Positions 30,744 to 40,906 of a stretch of 64,000 nucleotides of DNA are shown piece by piece; the first letter of the stretch is position 1, and every line of letters begins with the position of its first letter. Below the pieces are notes generated by a model that was given only the letters and a program-made list of their open reading frames with translations, was not told the origin of the DNA and did no database searches. The translations under genes and the position numbers were made by a program. Source of the DNA: Sphingomonas aerolata (lineage in GTDB: Bacteria; Pseudomonadota; Alphaproteobacteria; Sphingomonadales; Sphingomonadaceae); assembly GCF_003046295.1 (NCBI RefSeq), contig NZ_PZZN01000003.1, positions 620,001 through 684,000 on the forward strand. The letters run 5' to 3'.

Positions 30744-31141
30744 GAGCCGTTCGCGTCCGGTTGGATTGTCGCCGGGAGGCGGTAGCGGTCGGTGCCCAGC
30801 GCGACGTCGATGCTGCCGGGCGTGGATGCCGTGACGCGCGCCCGCTCGGCCCCGTCGGCGGCGATGACGCTGCGGCCGTCGGGGGCGACGCGCAACTTTC
30901 GGAAGCCGCCATCGGCGTGGCGGAGGGTCAGGATCACGCCATCTGCACCGCGCGCCTGCTCGATCGTGCAGTCGGGGGCCAGGGCGGCGGCCCCCTTGGC
31001 GCAGGGGACATGCATGACGGGTGGGTCGTCGCGGCGCGACGCCGTGTCACCGGCGTCGGGCTTGCCGCTCCCGCAGGCTGCCAGCGGGAGTGAGACAAGC
31101 CCGACAAGATACTGCGATCGTTTAGATATCCGCGTAGACAT
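30740..31141 (-). CDS. Small putative lipoprotein
   Basis: A 133-aa protein starting at ATG 31141 ([26 protein letters not shown]) with a lipobox LAAC, so probably a lipoprotein. The mature part is predicted beta-rich ([32 protein letters not shown]) and has two further Cys residues. I do not recognise the family. Its start lies 20 bases inside the end of ilvD and its stop overlaps the nnr start by four bases, so it is embedded in the ilvD-nnr-rlmD operon. Confidence 0.8.
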   Translation of the reverse strand: MSTRISKRSQYLVGLVSLPLAACGSGKPDAGDTASRRDDPPVMHVPCAKGAAALAPDCTIEQARGADGVILTLRHADGGFRKLRVAPDGRSVIAADGAERARVTASTPGSIDVALGTDRYRLPATIQPDANGS

Positions 31142-32843
31142 GCGTTTCGGCTGCGGCTCCCGGGTGCGTGACCGCGCCCTTGTACGCCGGACCGACGGTC
31201 TTCGCATAGCGCCACAGCGCGCCCGAGCCGTAATCGGTCTTGCGCGGGACCCAGACCGCGCGGCGTGCCGCCATCACGTCCTCGGGAACATCAAGATCGA
31301 TCGTCCCCGCCTCGGCATCGATATGGATGATGTCGCCATCCTCGACGAGCGCGATCGGGCCGCCATCGGCGGCTTCGGGGCCGACATGGCCGATGCAGAA
31401 GCCGCGCGTGCCGCCCGAGAAACGGCCGTCGGTGATCAGCGCGACGCTCTCGCCCATGCCGAGGCCATAGAGCGCGGCGGTGGTCGAGAGCATCTCGCGC
31501 ATGCCCGGGCCACCCTTGGGACCTTCGTAGCGGATGACGATGACCTCGCCCTCGTTGATTGCGCGCGCCTCGACCGCGGCGAAGGTGTCCTCCTCGCAGT
31601 CGAACACGCGCGCCGGGCCGCTGAACTGAAGCCGGTGCATGCCCGCGACCTTCACGATCGCGCCATCGGGGGCGAGACTGCCGCGCAGGCCGACGACGCC
31701 ACCCGTCGGGGTCAGCGGGGTGCTGATATCGTAGATGACCTTCTGGTCGGGGTTCCACGTCACCTGGTCGATATTCTCGGCCAGCGTCTTGCCGGTGACG
31801 GTCATGCAGCTGCCGTCGAGGAATCCGCCGCTGAGCATCGTCTTCATCAGCATGTAGACGCCGCCCGCCTCGTACATGTCCTTGGCGACATACTTACCAC
31901 CGGGTTTGAGGTCGGCGATATACGGCGTTGTCTTGAAGATCTCCGCGACGTCGAACAGGTCGAACTCGATCCCCGCTTCCGACGCCATGGCGGGCAGATG
32001 CAGCGCGGCATTGGTCGACCCGCCGGTCGCGGCGACGACTCGCGCCGCATTGATGAAGGCCTCGCGCGTACAGATGTCGCGTGGACGGATATTGTCGGCC
32101 AGGCACTCCATGACCTGCGCGCCGGCGGCGACCGCGATCTGTTCACGCGTCGTGTAAGGCGCTGGCACCATGTTGCTGTTCGGAATGGACAATCCGATCG
32201 CTTCCGCAACGCAGGCCATGGTGTTGGCGGTATATTGCCCACCGCATGCGCCGTGGCCCGGGCAGGCGACCTTCTCGAGCGCATGCACCTCCGACAGCGG
32301 GCAGGCGCCAGCGGCATATTTGCCGACGATCTCGAACACGTCGACGACGGTGACGTCGCGTTCCTGATAGCGGCCGGGCAGGATCGAACCGCCATAGACG
32401 AACACCGACGGGATGTTCAGGCGGAGCATCGCCATCATCATGCCGGGCAGCGACTTGTCGCAGCCGGCAAAGCCGACCAACGCGTCGTAGCAATGGCCGC
32501 GGACCGAGAGTTCGACCGAGTCGGCGATGACTTCACGGCTGACGAGGCTCGCCTTCATCCCCTGATGCCCCATCGCGATGCCGTCGGTGACGGTGATCGT
32601 GTTGAAGCGGCGCGGCATCCCGCCGCCCTGGATGACGCCCGCCTGCGCGGCATCGGCCTGCGCGTCGAGCGTGGTGTTGCAGGGGGCCGAGTTGTTGCCG
32701 GCGGACGCAAGCGCAACGAACGGACGCGCGATATCCTCTTCGGGGATACCCATCGCGTAGTAATAGCTGCGGTGCGGCGCACGCTCTGGACCGACGGAGA
32801 CATGCCGGCTCGGCAGGCGCGATTTATCGAATATACGGGTCAT
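31122..32843 (-). CDS. ilvD: Dihydroxy-acid dehydratase
   Basis: Third step of valine/isoleucine synthesis, an iron-sulfur enzyme. The 573-aa protein contains [31 protein letters not shown], and the family end signature with [16 protein letters not shown]. The Cys residues in APCNT, GCDKS and HGACGGQ are the likely cluster ligands. It leads a minus-strand operon with the lipoprotein, nnr and the RlmD-like gene; the link between these functions is not obvious. Confidence 0.97.
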   Translation of the reverse strand: MTRIFDKSRLPSRHVSVGPERAPHRSYYYAMGIPEEDIARPFVALASAGNNSAPCNTTLDAQADAAQAGVIQGGGMPRRFNTITVTDGIAMGHQGMKASLVSREVIADSVELSVRGHCYDALVGFAGCDKSLPGMMMAMLRLNIPSVFVYGGSILPGRYQERDVTVVDVFEIVGKYAAGACPLSEVHALEKVACPGHGACGGQYTANTMACVAEAIGLSIPNSNMVPAPYTTREQIAVAAGAQVMECLADNIRPRDICTREAFINAARVVAATGGSTNAALHLPAMASEAGIEFDLFDVAEIFKTTPYIADLKPGGKYVAKDMYEAGGVYMLMKTMLSGGFLDGSCMTVTGKTLAENIDQVTWNPDQKVIYDISTPLTPTGGVVGLRGSLAPDGAIVKVAGMHRLQFSGPARVFDCEEDTFAAVEARAINEGEVIVIRYEGPKGGPGMREMLSTTAALYGLGMGESVALITDGRFSGGTRGFCIGHVGPEAADGGPIALVEDGDIIHIDAEAGTIDLDVPEDVMAARRAVWVPRKTDYGSGALWRYAKTVGPAYKGAVTHPGAAAETHVYADI

Positions 32844-32960
32844 GGCGACCGCCTATGTCGCGAGACGGGGCCTTTACGCAAGACAGTTGCGTATGGATTT
32901 GCAGTTTTATCCGCCGCGGCCGCGGCCAGACGAGGACCGCAGAGCCCGCGCGGCGGACCG

Positions 32961-33311
32961 TCAGAGGCTTTCGAGCGCCTTGGCGACGCCGTCCATCGTG
33001 AACGGCTTCTGCAGGCGGGGCCGGTCGCGGAAACGGGGATCGAGGCCGTCATCGCCACCGCCGGTCGCGAACACGAAGGGAATTCCGCCTTCGGCAAGCC
33101 GTTCGGCGATCGGAGTACTCTTCTCACCGCCACGCAGGTTGACGTCGAGGATCGCGGCGTCGACACCCCCGGCCGAGATGCGGTGCAGGGCATCGGCGAC
33201 GGTGTCGACGGACCCTGCGACGCCCTTGTCCAGCACCTCGAGGAAATCCTCGAGCATCATGGCGATCAACGGTTCATCCTCTACGATGAGGATCTGCTGT
33301 GGCACGTTCAT
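32961..33311 (-). CDS. Single-domain response regulator
   Basis: A 116-aa stand-alone receiver: acidic pair in ILIVEDEPLIAMM, phospho-acceptor Asp in AAILDVNLRGGE, Thr/Ser switch in FVFATGGGD and Lys in LQKPFTM. No output domain. It begins 48 bases after the cckA stop on the same strand. It could be a phosphate sink or a signalling partner of another kinase; whether it works with CckA is not shown. Start at ATG 33311 (MNVPQQILIVEDE). Confidence 0.92.
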   Translation of the reverse strand: MNVPQQILIVEDEPLIAMMLEDFLEVLDKGVAGSVDTVADALHRISAGGVDAAILDVNLRGGEKSTPIAERLAEGGIPFVFATGGGDDGLDPRFRDRPRLQKPFTMDGVAKALESL

Positions 33312-33359
33312 ATTTTGTACCTTAGGCGGCAATTTCGCCGAGCGCCAACATCTTGTTGC

Positions 33360-35744
33360 TTAACGTGCCGCAAGAACGTCGCGCGCGGCTTCGGCAAGCT
33401 GCTGAACCGAGAAGGGCTTGGGAAGAAACTCGACATTGTCGAGATCGATCGACTTGCGCAGCTGTTCCTCGGCATAGCCCGACATGAAGACGATCGGCAG
33501 GTCGGGATATTTCTCGCGGGCGTGGCGGACCATCGTCGGGCCGTCCATGGTCGGCATCACCACGTCGGTGATCAGCAGGTCCGGGCGGCCGTTCTTCGCC
33601 ATGATCTCGAGCGCGACCTCGCCATTCTCCGCGGTCAGCACGCTATAGCCCTGGCGGGTGAGCGCGCGTTCGGCGACTGCGCGGACCATGTCCTCGTCCT
33701 CGACAAGCAGGATGGTCCCCGTGCCCCACAGGTCGGCGGGCTTGGCCGCGGGCTTGGGCGCGGTGAGCCGGGGCGCGGCGGGGGCGGCGTGGACGGGGAG
33801 GAAGATGGTGAAGGTCGCCCCCTGCCCCGGCTGCGATTCGGCGAAGATATAGCCGCCCGACTGCTTAACGATGCCGTAGACGGTCGACAGGCCGAGCCCG
33901 GTGCCCTTGCCGAATTCCTTGGTCGTGAAGAACGGCTCAAAGATTTTCGGCAGGACCTCGGGCGGGATCCCGGTGCCGGTATCCTGGACGATCAGCGCGG
34001 TATAGTCCGCAACCGGCAGGATGTCGGAGGCCATCTGCCGCACCTCGGTCGCCGAGACCGAGCGCGTGGTGATGGTCAGCGTGCCGCCGCCGCGCGGGTT
34101 GGCGGACAGGATCGCATCGCGGGCGTTGACCGCGAGATTGACGACGACCTGTTCGAGCTGCCCCGGATCGGCGCGGACCGGCCCCAGGTTGCGGCCGTGC
34201 ATCATGTCGAGCCGGACGGTCTCGCCCATCAGCCGCTTGAGCAGGTTCGAGACCTCGGACACGACGTCGGGCAACTGCAGGATCTGCGGGCGCAGCGTCT
34301 GCTGGCGGCTGAAGGCGAGCAGCTGGCGAGTCAGTCCGGCGGCGCGGTTCGAGTTGGTGCGGATCTGCTGGATGTCGTCATAATCGCTGTCGCCGGGCGA
34401 ATGGCGCATCAGCATCAGGTCGCAGTGCCCGATGATCGCGGTCAGGATGTTGTTGAAATCATGCGCGACGCCGCCGGCGAGCTGGCCGACCGCCTGCATC
34501 TTGGTTGCCTGCGCCACCTCGCGCTTCAGTCGCGATTCCTCGCTATTGTCCTTGAGGCTGAGCAGCACGGCGGCGTCGCCGAGCCCGCGCGCGCCGGCGA
34601 TGGTCAGCGCGACCGGCTCGTCGGGATGATCCTTCAGCCGGACCGCCATGTCGGTCGAATGCGTCTGCCCACCCGCGAACCGGCGGATCGCGTCGGCGAC
34701 CGCGGTCTTGTCCTCGCGCACGACGAGGTCGCCGGGGTAGAGCGGCGGCGCGGCACCGACGACCCCGGCGGCGCGCAGGAACGAATCGTTCATCTGGATG
34801 AAGCGGCCCTCGCGATCGACCAGCGCCATGCTGAACGGCATCAGGCTGACGAGGCTGCGGACATGCGCGGACGCGGACGCGCCGATCGCGGGCGCATCCT
34901 CCTCGTCGTCGAGCAGGATGACGAGGACGGGGGCGTCGTCGCCCTCGACAAAGGGCACCTGCACTACGCGCAGCGGCGTCCCCGCGCCACCCTCGCGCGC
35001 GAAGCGGACGAGGCCGCGATTGTCGGTGATCAGGAAGCGCGCGAAGTCGCGTCCCTCGATCGCCTCATGCTCGTCGCCGATCGCGCGGACGCGGAGCACG
35101 CGGTTGGTCGCGCGGACGCGGCCGTCGGCGCTGAGCAACGCCGCCATGATCCCGCTGCCGCCGAGCCGGTCGCCGGTCGGCCCGTCGATCAGCCGTTCGG
35201 CGGTCTGCGCGAGGTCATAGTCGGGCGCGGTGACGAACCGCCAGACGAGCATGTCCGCCTCGTCGCCGGCGCGGGTAATCGATGCCGAGATGCGCAGCCC
35301 GTTGGCGACCAGCCGCTCCGCCTGCGCATGACCGTCGCGCCACGCGGTGCGTCCGGCCTCGGCGAGCAATACGACCCCACTCGCGTCGAGCGGCAGCCCC
35401 GGCGGGGTCGGAAAGCCGCTGAACACCGCGTCATAGGCATCGTTCGCGCAGACCAGCCGGCCCGCACGATCGGTCACCGCGATCGCATCGCCGCTCGCCT
35501 GCGCGACGGCCCGCGTAAAGTCCCAGTCGATCGTGCGCAGATCGGCGCTGCCGGCGCGCGCGAGCAACCGCCAGACGATCACCGCGCCGATGACGATGAT
35601 CGCCGCGGCGAGAAAGGCCGCCGCGACGACGATGTCGCCGATCATGCCGAGCACCAGCCCCGACGCGGCGATCCCCGTCACCGCCGCGACGAGGGCGGCG
35701 CGGCGGTTCGGCCCGAGGCCGGTCTGGGGCGGAAGCGAAACCAT
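33360..35744 (-). CDS. cckA: Hybrid sensor histidine kinase CckA
   Basis: Cell-cycle kinase/phosphatase that feeds the CtrA phosphorelay through ChpT. The 794-aa protein has two N-terminal membrane helices (about 14-60), PAS-like domains (about 80-390), a HisKA domain with His in [16 protein letters not shown], an HATPase domain ([33 protein letters not shown]) and a C-terminal receiver with Asp in [13 protein letters not shown]. This domain order is diagnostic. It is slightly longer than Caulobacter CckA. Confidence 0.95.
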   Translation of the reverse strand: MVSLPPQTGLGPNRRAALVAAVTGIAASGLVLGMIGDIVVAAAFLAAAIIVIGAVIVWRLLARAGSADLRTIDWDFTRAVAQASGDAIAVTDRAGRLVCANDAYDAVFSGFPTPPGLPLDASGVVLLAEAGRTAWRDGHAQAERLVANGLRISASITRAGDEADMLVWRFVTAPDYDLAQTAERLIDGPTGDRLGGSGIMAALLSADGRVRATNRVLRVRAIGDEHEAIEGRDFARFLITDNRGLVRFAREGGAGTPLRVVQVPFVEGDDAPVLVILLDDEEDAPAIGASASAHVRSLVSLMPFSMALVDREGRFIQMNDSFLRAAGVVGAAPPLYPGDLVVREDKTAVADAIRRFAGGQTHSTDMAVRLKDHPDEPVALTIAGARGLGDAAVLLSLKDNSEESRLKREVAQATKMQAVGQLAGGVAHDFNNILTAIIGHCDLMLMRHSPGDSDYDDIQQIRTNSNRAAGLTRQLLAFSRQQTLRPQILQLPDVVSEVSNLLKRLMGETVRLDMMHGRNLGPVRADPGQLEQVVVNLAVNARDAILSANPRGGGTLTITTRSVSATEVRQMASDILPVADYTALIVQDTGTGIPPEVLPKIFEPFFTTKEFGKGTGLGLSTVYGIVKQSGGYIFAESQPGQGATFTIFLPVHAAPAAPRLTAPKPAAKPADLWGTGTILLVEDEDMVRAVAERALTRQGYSVLTAENGEVALEIMAKNGRPDLLITDVVMPTMDGPTMVRHAREKYPDLPIVFMSGYAEEQLRKSIDLDNVEFLPKPFSVQQLAEAARDVLAAR

Positions 35745-35790
35745 GCGATGCCTCTTCCGCTGTTCGGGGGTTTGGGGTCAAGCATCATGT

Positions 35791-35814
35791 CCCCGCCCGG
35801 TTTCCCGGGCAGGG
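35791..35814. terminator. Possible terminator hairpin between the first M13 gene and cckA
   Basis: Ten-base GC stem (CCCCGCCCGG / CCGGGCAGGG, one G-T pair) with a four-base loop, just downstream of the M13 peptidase stop codon. There is no T-tract after it in the direction of that gene, so termination is a guess. Confidence 0.4.
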
Positions 35815-35824
35815 ACGCGGCCGG

Positions 35825-37876
35825 TCACCAGATGCGCACGCGCTGTTCGGGGGCGAGATACAGACGCTGCGTCGGCTTGGGCTGATAGGCGGCGTACCAG
35901 GGGTCGAGATTGCGGACGACCGAGGCGCGCTGCTGCGACGGCGAATGCGGATCGGTCAGCAGCCGCTGCCGCAGGTTCGCCTCGCGGTAGTTGCGGCGCC
36001 AGACCTGCGCCCAGCCGAGATAGAAGCGCTGGTCGCCGGTGAAGCCGTCGAGCACGGGGGCCGCCTTGCCGCCGAGCGCGGTGTGATAGGCGTCATAGGC
36101 GACCGTGAGCCCGGCGAGATCGGCGATGTTCTCGCCCATCGTCAGCTGGCCCTTCACGTGCATGCCGGGCAGCGGCTCATAGGCGTCGTACTGCGCGCCG
36201 AGCTTGCCGGTCAGCGCGTTGAAGCCGGCGATGTCCTTGGGCGTCCACCAGTCGGTGAGCTGCCCCTTGGCGTCGTATTTCGAACCCTGGTCGTCGAAAT
36301 GATGGCTGAGCTCGTGCCCGATCACCGCGCCGATGCCGCCATAATTGACCGCGTCATCGGCCTTGGGATCGAAGAAGGGCGGCTGGAGAATCGCGGCGGG
36401 GAAGACGATCTCGACCATCCCGAAATTGGCATAGGCGTTGACCGTCATCGGCGTCATGCCCCATTCCCAGCGCTGCAGGGGCTTGCCGAGCTTGGCGATA
36501 TTGTCCTGATGCTGCCATTCATTGGCGCGCCATTCGTTGCCGAACGCGTCGCCGGACGTGATCGTCAGCGCGGACAGGTCCTTCCACTGGCTGGGATAGC
36601 CGATCTTGGGGGTGAAGGCGGCGAGCTTGGCGTGCGCCTTCTGCTTGGTCTCGGGCGCCATCCAGTCGAGCTTGTCGATCCGGCGGCCCATCGCGGCGAG
36701 CACGTTCTTCACCAGCACATCGGCTGCCGCCTTGGTTTCGGGCGGGAAATACTGTGCGACGTAGAGCTTGCTGACCTCGTCGCCGAGTGCGTCGCTGGTG
36801 AACTGGACGCCGCGCTTCCAGCGGGCCTCCTGCTCGGGGGTGCCGCCGAGCACGGTGCCGTAGAAGGCGAACTGTTCGGCGTCGAACGCCTTTGGCAGCA
36901 CGTCCGCATAGCCGTCGAGCAAGCGGAGCATCAGCTGGTCCTTGAGCACGCCGAGCGGCGCGGTCGCGACGAGTTTTGCAATGCCGGTGATCGCCGAGGG
37001 CTGTGCGACGATGACGGTCGGAACGGGCGTGCCGGTCGCCTTGAAATAGCCCGCGAAGTCGAAGCCGGGCGCACGCCTGGCGAGATCGGCGACGGTCATC
37101 TTGTTATAGGTCTTGGTCGCGTCGCGGCTGTCGACGCGGGTCCAGCTGACCCGGGCGATCTCGGTCTCGAACGCGAGCAAGGCGGCGGCGCGCGCCTCGG
37201 CATCGGGTTCGCCGGCGAGCGTCAGCATCTTGGCGATGTGCGCGCGGTAGGCGGTGCGCGCCTCGACCAGCTTGGCGTCGGTGCTGAGATAATAGTCGCG
37301 GTCGGGCAGGCCGAGCCCCGACTGGCCGAGCGAGAGGGCGTATTGCTCGGGGATCTTGTCGTCTTGGCCGACGCCGCTGCCGAACGGGCCGCCGATGCCG
37401 GCGCGATCCGCCTCGGCGAGAAGCGCGGGATAGCCCGCCCGGTCCTTCAGTGCGGCGATCTTCGCGAGCCACGGCCGGATCGGCGCCAGCCCCTTGGCCT
37501 CAATCGTGCCGGTGTCGAGGAAGGTCGCATAGGCGCGGCCGATCTTCGACTTCGGGTCCTTGGCCGCGGTGTCTAGAATGCCGCGGGTGCGCGTCTCGGA
37601 CAGGTCGGAGAGGAAGTTGAACGCGCCGTAATTGGACTTGTCCGCGGGGATCGGGGTGGTCTTCGCCCAGTTGCCATTGGCGAAGGCGTAGAAATCGTCA
37701 CCGGGCTGGACGCTCTTGTCCATGCCCTTCTCGTCGAAGCCGAAGCTGCCATATTGCGCGCCGGTCGAGGCCGGCGCGGCGGGCGCGGCGGTTGGTTCGG
37801 CGGTCTGCGAGATGGCGGCGGTGACGCCGGCGATCGCGGTGGCGGCGAGCAGGCCGGCGGCGATGTAGGTCTTCAT
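35825..37876 (-). CDS. Secreted M13-family metallopeptidase (copy 1)
   Basis: Neprilysin/PepO-type zinc endopeptidase of 683 aa with a signal peptide (MKTYIAAGLLAATAIAG). The zinc motif is IGHELSHHFDDQG with the third ligand in GENIADLAGL. The N-terminal part starts with a DKSVQPGDDFYAFANGNW motif usual in M13 proteins and the C-terminus ends in RVRIW. I use the ATG at 37876; the longer frame reads through repeat sequence. It is a tandem paralogue of the next gene. Confidence 0.95.
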   Translation of the reverse strand: MKTYIAAGLLAATAIAGVTAAISQTAEPTAAPAAPASTGAQYGSFGFDEKGMDKSVQPGDDFYAFANGNWAKTTPIPADKSNYGAFNFLSDLSETRTRGILDTAAKDPKSKIGRAYATFLDTGTIEAKGLAPIRPWLAKIAALKDRAGYPALLAEADRAGIGGPFGSGVGQDDKIPEQYALSLGQSGLGLPDRDYYLSTDAKLVEARTAYRAHIAKMLTLAGEPDAEARAAALLAFETEIARVSWTRVDSRDATKTYNKMTVADLARRAPGFDFAGYFKATGTPVPTVIVAQPSAITGIAKLVATAPLGVLKDQLMLRLLDGYADVLPKAFDAEQFAFYGTVLGGTPEQEARWKRGVQFTSDALGDEVSKLYVAQYFPPETKAAADVLVKNVLAAMGRRIDKLDWMAPETKQKAHAKLAAFTPKIGYPSQWKDLSALTITSGDAFGNEWRANEWQHQDNIAKLGKPLQRWEWGMTPMTVNAYANFGMVEIVFPAAILQPPFFDPKADDAVNYGGIGAVIGHELSHHFDDQGSKYDAKGQLTDWWTPKDIAGFNALTGKLGAQYDAYEPLPGMHVKGQLTMGENIADLAGLTVAYDAYHTALGGKAAPVLDGFTGDQRFYLGWAQVWRRNYREANLRQRLLTDPHSPSQQRASVVRNLDPWYAAYQPKPTQRLYLAPEQRVRIW

Positions 37877-37904
37877 GGGGGACTCCTGGAATTTCGTTGG
37901 CGGT

Positions 37905-37940
37905 ACACCTCCCCGGCGGAGGCCGGGGCCCAGTTGGGAA
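37905..37940 (-). repeat. Dispersed repeat family A, copy 5
   Basis: Inverse orientation: ACACCTCCCCGGCGGAGG continuing GCCGGGGCCCAGTTGGGAA, just upstream of the first M13 gene. It faces copy 6 as an inverted pair, the same arrangement as the pair inside nnr. Confidence 0.85.
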
Positions 37941-37980
37941 GGTCTTGGTAACGATGGACAGTCGGCCATTACGTCTGTCG

Positions 37981-38013
37981 CCCAAATGGGCCCCGGCCTT
38001 CGCCGGGGTGGTG
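37981..38013 (+). repeat. Dispersed repeat family A, copy 6
   Basis: CCCAAATGGGCCCCGGCC then TTCGCCGGGGTGGTG. The preceding 40 bases (TTGGTAACGA ... TTACGTCTGT) are also shared with copy 7, so the repeated unit here is about 70 bases long. Confidence 0.85.
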
Positions 38014-38100
38014 GATAATTCGGGCGGTCGGCTGAGACAGGTTGCGAGATACGGATGGGAGGGGTTTGGTAACGAGGGATAATCCGCCTTTACGTCTGTT

Positions 38101-38133
38101 CCCCAACTGGGCCCCGGCCTTCGCCGGGGTGGG
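38101..38133 (+). repeat. Dispersed repeat family A, copy 7
   Basis: CCCCAACTGGGCCCCGGCC then TTCGCCGGGGTGGGG, preceded by the same TTGGTAACGA ... TTACGTCTGT segment (38068-38100) as copy 6. It sits just after the end of the second M13 gene. Confidence 0.85.
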
Positions 38134-38162
38134 GTGTATCTGGGGCGGTCGGCGGGAGCGGA

Positions 38163-40250
38163 TTACCAGATGCGGACGCGGGTTGCGGGGGCGAGGTAGC
38201 TGGCCTCGCCGGGCTTCACGCCGAACGCCGCGTACCAGGGGTCGAGGTTACGGACGGTGAGGACGCGCTGGTGACCCGGCGAGTGCGGATCGGACAGCAA
38301 GGTCTGGCGCAGTGCGGGTTCGCGGAACTTGCTGCGCCAGACGCCGGCCCAGCCATAATAGAAGCGCTGGTCGCCGGTAGTGCCGTCGATCACCGGCGCG
38401 GGCTTGCCGCCGAGCGAGCGGTGATAGGCGTCATAGGCGACGGTCAGGCCGGCGAGATCGGCGATGTTCTCGCCGAGCGTCAGGCCGCCCTGGACGTGCA
38501 GCCCGGGCAAGGGCTCATAGGCGTCGTACTGCTTGACCAGCGCGTCGGTGAAGACCTTGAAGCGCGCGACGTCCTGCGGCGTCCACCAGTCGGTGAGCTT
38601 GCCGCTGGCGTCGTATTTGCGGCCCTGATCGTCGAAATGATGGCTGATCTCGTGACCGATCACCGCGCCGATGCCGCCATAGTTGATCGCCGGATCCGCC
38701 TTTGGATCGAAGAAGGGCGGCTGGAGGATCGCGGCGGGGAAGACGACCTCGTTCATCGTCGGATTGGCATAGGCGTTGATCGTCATCGGCGTCATGAACC
38801 ATTCGCCGCGATCGATCGGCTGGCCGAGCTTCTTGAGGTCGCGATCATAGTCGAACGCGTTGGCGCGCGCGACGTTACCGACGAGGTCGCCGCGCTGGAC
38901 CTGGAGCGCGGAATAGTCGCGCCATTTATCAGGATAGCCGATCTTGGGGGTGAAGGCGGCGAGCTTGGCGAGTGCCTTGGTCTTGGTCTCGGGCGCCATC
39001 CAGGCGAGGTTGCGCAACCGGTCGCCCATCGCCGCGATGACGTTCTTGACGAGCTGATCGGCGGCCGCCTTCGATTCTGGCGGAAAATATTTCGCGACAT
39101 ATTGCTCGCCGATCGCCTCGCCCATCGCGCCCGACACGGTCGAGACGCCGCGCTTCCAGCGGACCTGCTGCTCGGGTGTGCCCGACAGGGTGGTGCCGTA
39201 GAAGCCGAAATTGGCCTTGTCGAAATCGCTCGAGAGATAGGGTGCATAGGCGCGCAGCACCTTGAGCATCGCATAGTCCTGAAGGACGTTCACCGGGGTG
39301 TCGGCAAAGACCTTCGCCTCGCCGGTCAGCGCGCTCGGCTGCGCGACGAGGTAGAAGGGACGGCCGGTGACGCCCATCGCGGTCATGTACTGCGCCCAGG
39401 GGAAGCCGGGCGCCTTGGCCGCGAAATCGGCGGCGGTCCATTTGTTGTAGGTCTTGTCCGCGTCGCGGCTTTCGATCCGCGTCCAGTGCGCGGTGGCGAG
39501 CCCCTTCTCCATCGCGAAGACCGCCGCGGCGCGCGCGGCGGCGTTGGGCTCGCCCGCGAGCGTCAGCATCTGCGCGAGATACGCCTGATAGGCGGTACGG
39601 ACCGCGGCGAGCTTGGCATCGTCCTTCAGATAATAATCGCGATCGGGCAGCCCGAGGCCGCTCTGGCCGAAACCGACGACATAGGTGGTCGGATCCTTGT
39701 CGTCCTGCTGGACGCCGACGCCGACGAGCCCGCCGACCCCCTGGCGCTGCAGCTTCGCAATCTGGGTGACGAGCGCGGTCTTGTCGGTGGTCGTCTTGAG
39801 CGCGGCGAGCATCGGCTTCACCGGCCCCGCACCCTTCGCGTTGACCGCTGCCTCGTCCATGAAGCTGGCGTAGAATTCACCGACCTTGTCGCCGGGCTTT
39901 GCGGTCGCGGCGTCGAGGATCGTCCGGGTGCGCTCGAGCGACAGGTCCTGGAGGACGTGGAACATGCCGTAGGAAGAGCGATCGGCGGGGATCGGCGTCG
40001 CCTTCTCCCAGCCGCCATTGGCATAGTCGAAAAAGTCGGTGCCGGGCTTCACCGTGGTATCGCGCCCGGCCATGTCGAAGCCGAAATCGCCGATCTGCGG
40101 CTTGTTCGCATCCTTCGGCGCGACGGGACCGCTTGCCGCGCCTGCGAGCGCGGGCGACGGCGCGGCCGGTCGGGCCGGGGTCTGACTGGTCTGGGCCGAG
40201 ACCGTTGCGGCGGAGGCGAGCAGAATGGCGGTGACAATCGACGTACGCAT
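38163..40250 (-). CDS. Secreted M13-family metallopeptidase (copy 2)
   Basis: A 695-aa zinc peptidase with signal peptide (MRTSIVTAILLASAATVSAQ), a Pro/Ala-rich linker, the DTTVKPGTDFFDYANGGW motif, IGHEISHHFDDQG and GENIADLAGLTVAYDAY. It closely resembles the gene downstream at 35825-37876, including the RVRIW end, so the two arose by tandem duplication. Family A repeats fill the gap between them. Both are likely periplasmic or surface endopeptidases. Confidence 0.95.
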   Translation of the reverse strand: MRTSIVTAILLASAATVSAQTSQTPARPAAPSPALAGAASGPVAPKDANKPQIGDFGFDMAGRDTTVKPGTDFFDYANGGWEKATPIPADRSSYGMFHVLQDLSLERTRTILDAATAKPGDKVGEFYASFMDEAAVNAKGAGPVKPMLAALKTTTDKTALVTQIAKLQRQGVGGLVGVGVQQDDKDPTTYVVGFGQSGLGLPDRDYYLKDDAKLAAVRTAYQAYLAQMLTLAGEPNAAARAAAVFAMEKGLATAHWTRIESRDADKTYNKWTAADFAAKAPGFPWAQYMTAMGVTGRPFYLVAQPSALTGEAKVFADTPVNVLQDYAMLKVLRAYAPYLSSDFDKANFGFYGTTLSGTPEQQVRWKRGVSTVSGAMGEAIGEQYVAKYFPPESKAAADQLVKNVIAAMGDRLRNLAWMAPETKTKALAKLAAFTPKIGYPDKWRDYSALQVQRGDLVGNVARANAFDYDRDLKKLGQPIDRGEWFMTPMTINAYANPTMNEVVFPAAILQPPFFDPKADPAINYGGIGAVIGHEISHHFDDQGRKYDASGKLTDWWTPQDVARFKVFTDALVKQYDAYEPLPGLHVQGGLTLGENIADLAGLTVAYDAYHRSLGGKPAPVIDGTTGDQRFYYGWAGVWRSKFREPALRQTLLSDPHSPGHQRVLTVRNLDPWYAAFGVKPGEASYLAPATRVRIW

Positions 40251-40342
40251 CAGAGACCCTCGGGGAAGAACTTCAGGATGCCGTGTGTTCTACGCCGATA
40301 AGACGCTCCGTCAATTCGTCGGGCGACAGATAGTGACGATTG

Positions 40343-40903
40343 TTACGATCCGCGATTATCATGGCGGTGCCGCCACTTGCGGGCAATCCACAGCCGCCAG
40401 CCGAGCGCGCTGAGTGCATAGCCGCCGATCGAGGCGACGATGGTGATGGCAAGGAGGCCCAGCGCGGTGGCGGGCCCCGCCTGCATCAGCCAGGGGATCC
40501 AGTCGGCCTGCGCGGCGGCTTCGGCGACCGGCTGGCCGGGGACATGCGCGTCGATCCGCAGCATCCACGACCCGATCCAATAGGCGGCGATCCAGAGCGG
40601 CGGGGTCGTCAGCGGATTGGTGATGAAGGTGGTCAGCGCGGCGGTCGGCACATTGGCGCGGAACGGCAGCGCGAACAGCGCGGCGACGGGGGTCTGCGCG
40701 ACGGGCACGAGGATCCCCGCGACCATGCCGAGCGCGACGCCGCGCGGCACCGAGCGCCGGGTGAAGCGCCACAGTTCGGGCGCGAGCACGCGGTGCGCGA
40801 CGGGGCGCAACAGGCGGTTGCGCTCCATCGAATCGCGGGTCGGCAGATTGCGATGCGACCACGCCGCGAGGCGCCCGAAAAGACCGACCGGCGCCCTGGT
40901 CAC
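40343..40903 (-). CDS. DUF2062 membrane protein
   Basis: A 186-aa protein with three hydrophobic segments (about 56-74 VALGMVAGILVPVAQTPVA, 82-110, and 142-166 ATALGLLAITIVASIGGYAL). The SVPRGVALGMVAGI and FRANVPTAALTTFITNPLTTPPLW stretches are typical of DUF2062 proteins. Function is unknown. It starts four bases after the smpB stop and is likely in an operon with it. Confidence 0.88.
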   Translation of the reverse strand: MTRAPVGLFGRLAAWSHRNLPTRDSMERNRLLRPVAHRVLAPELWRFTRRSVPRGVALGMVAGILVPVAQTPVAALFALPFRANVPTAALTTFITNPLTTPPLWIAAYWIGSWMLRIDAHVPGQPVAEAAAQADWIPWLMQAGPATALGLLAITIVASIGGYALSALGWRLWIARKWRHRHDNRGS

Positions 40904-40906
40904 GGC

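Noticed and set aside
30792..35885. A single open frame of about 1,700 codons on the plus strand
   Set aside because: It is the shadow of ilvD, the response regulator and cckA on the other strand, caused by high GC. Its translation is low-complexity Arg/Ala/Gly and has no family motifs.
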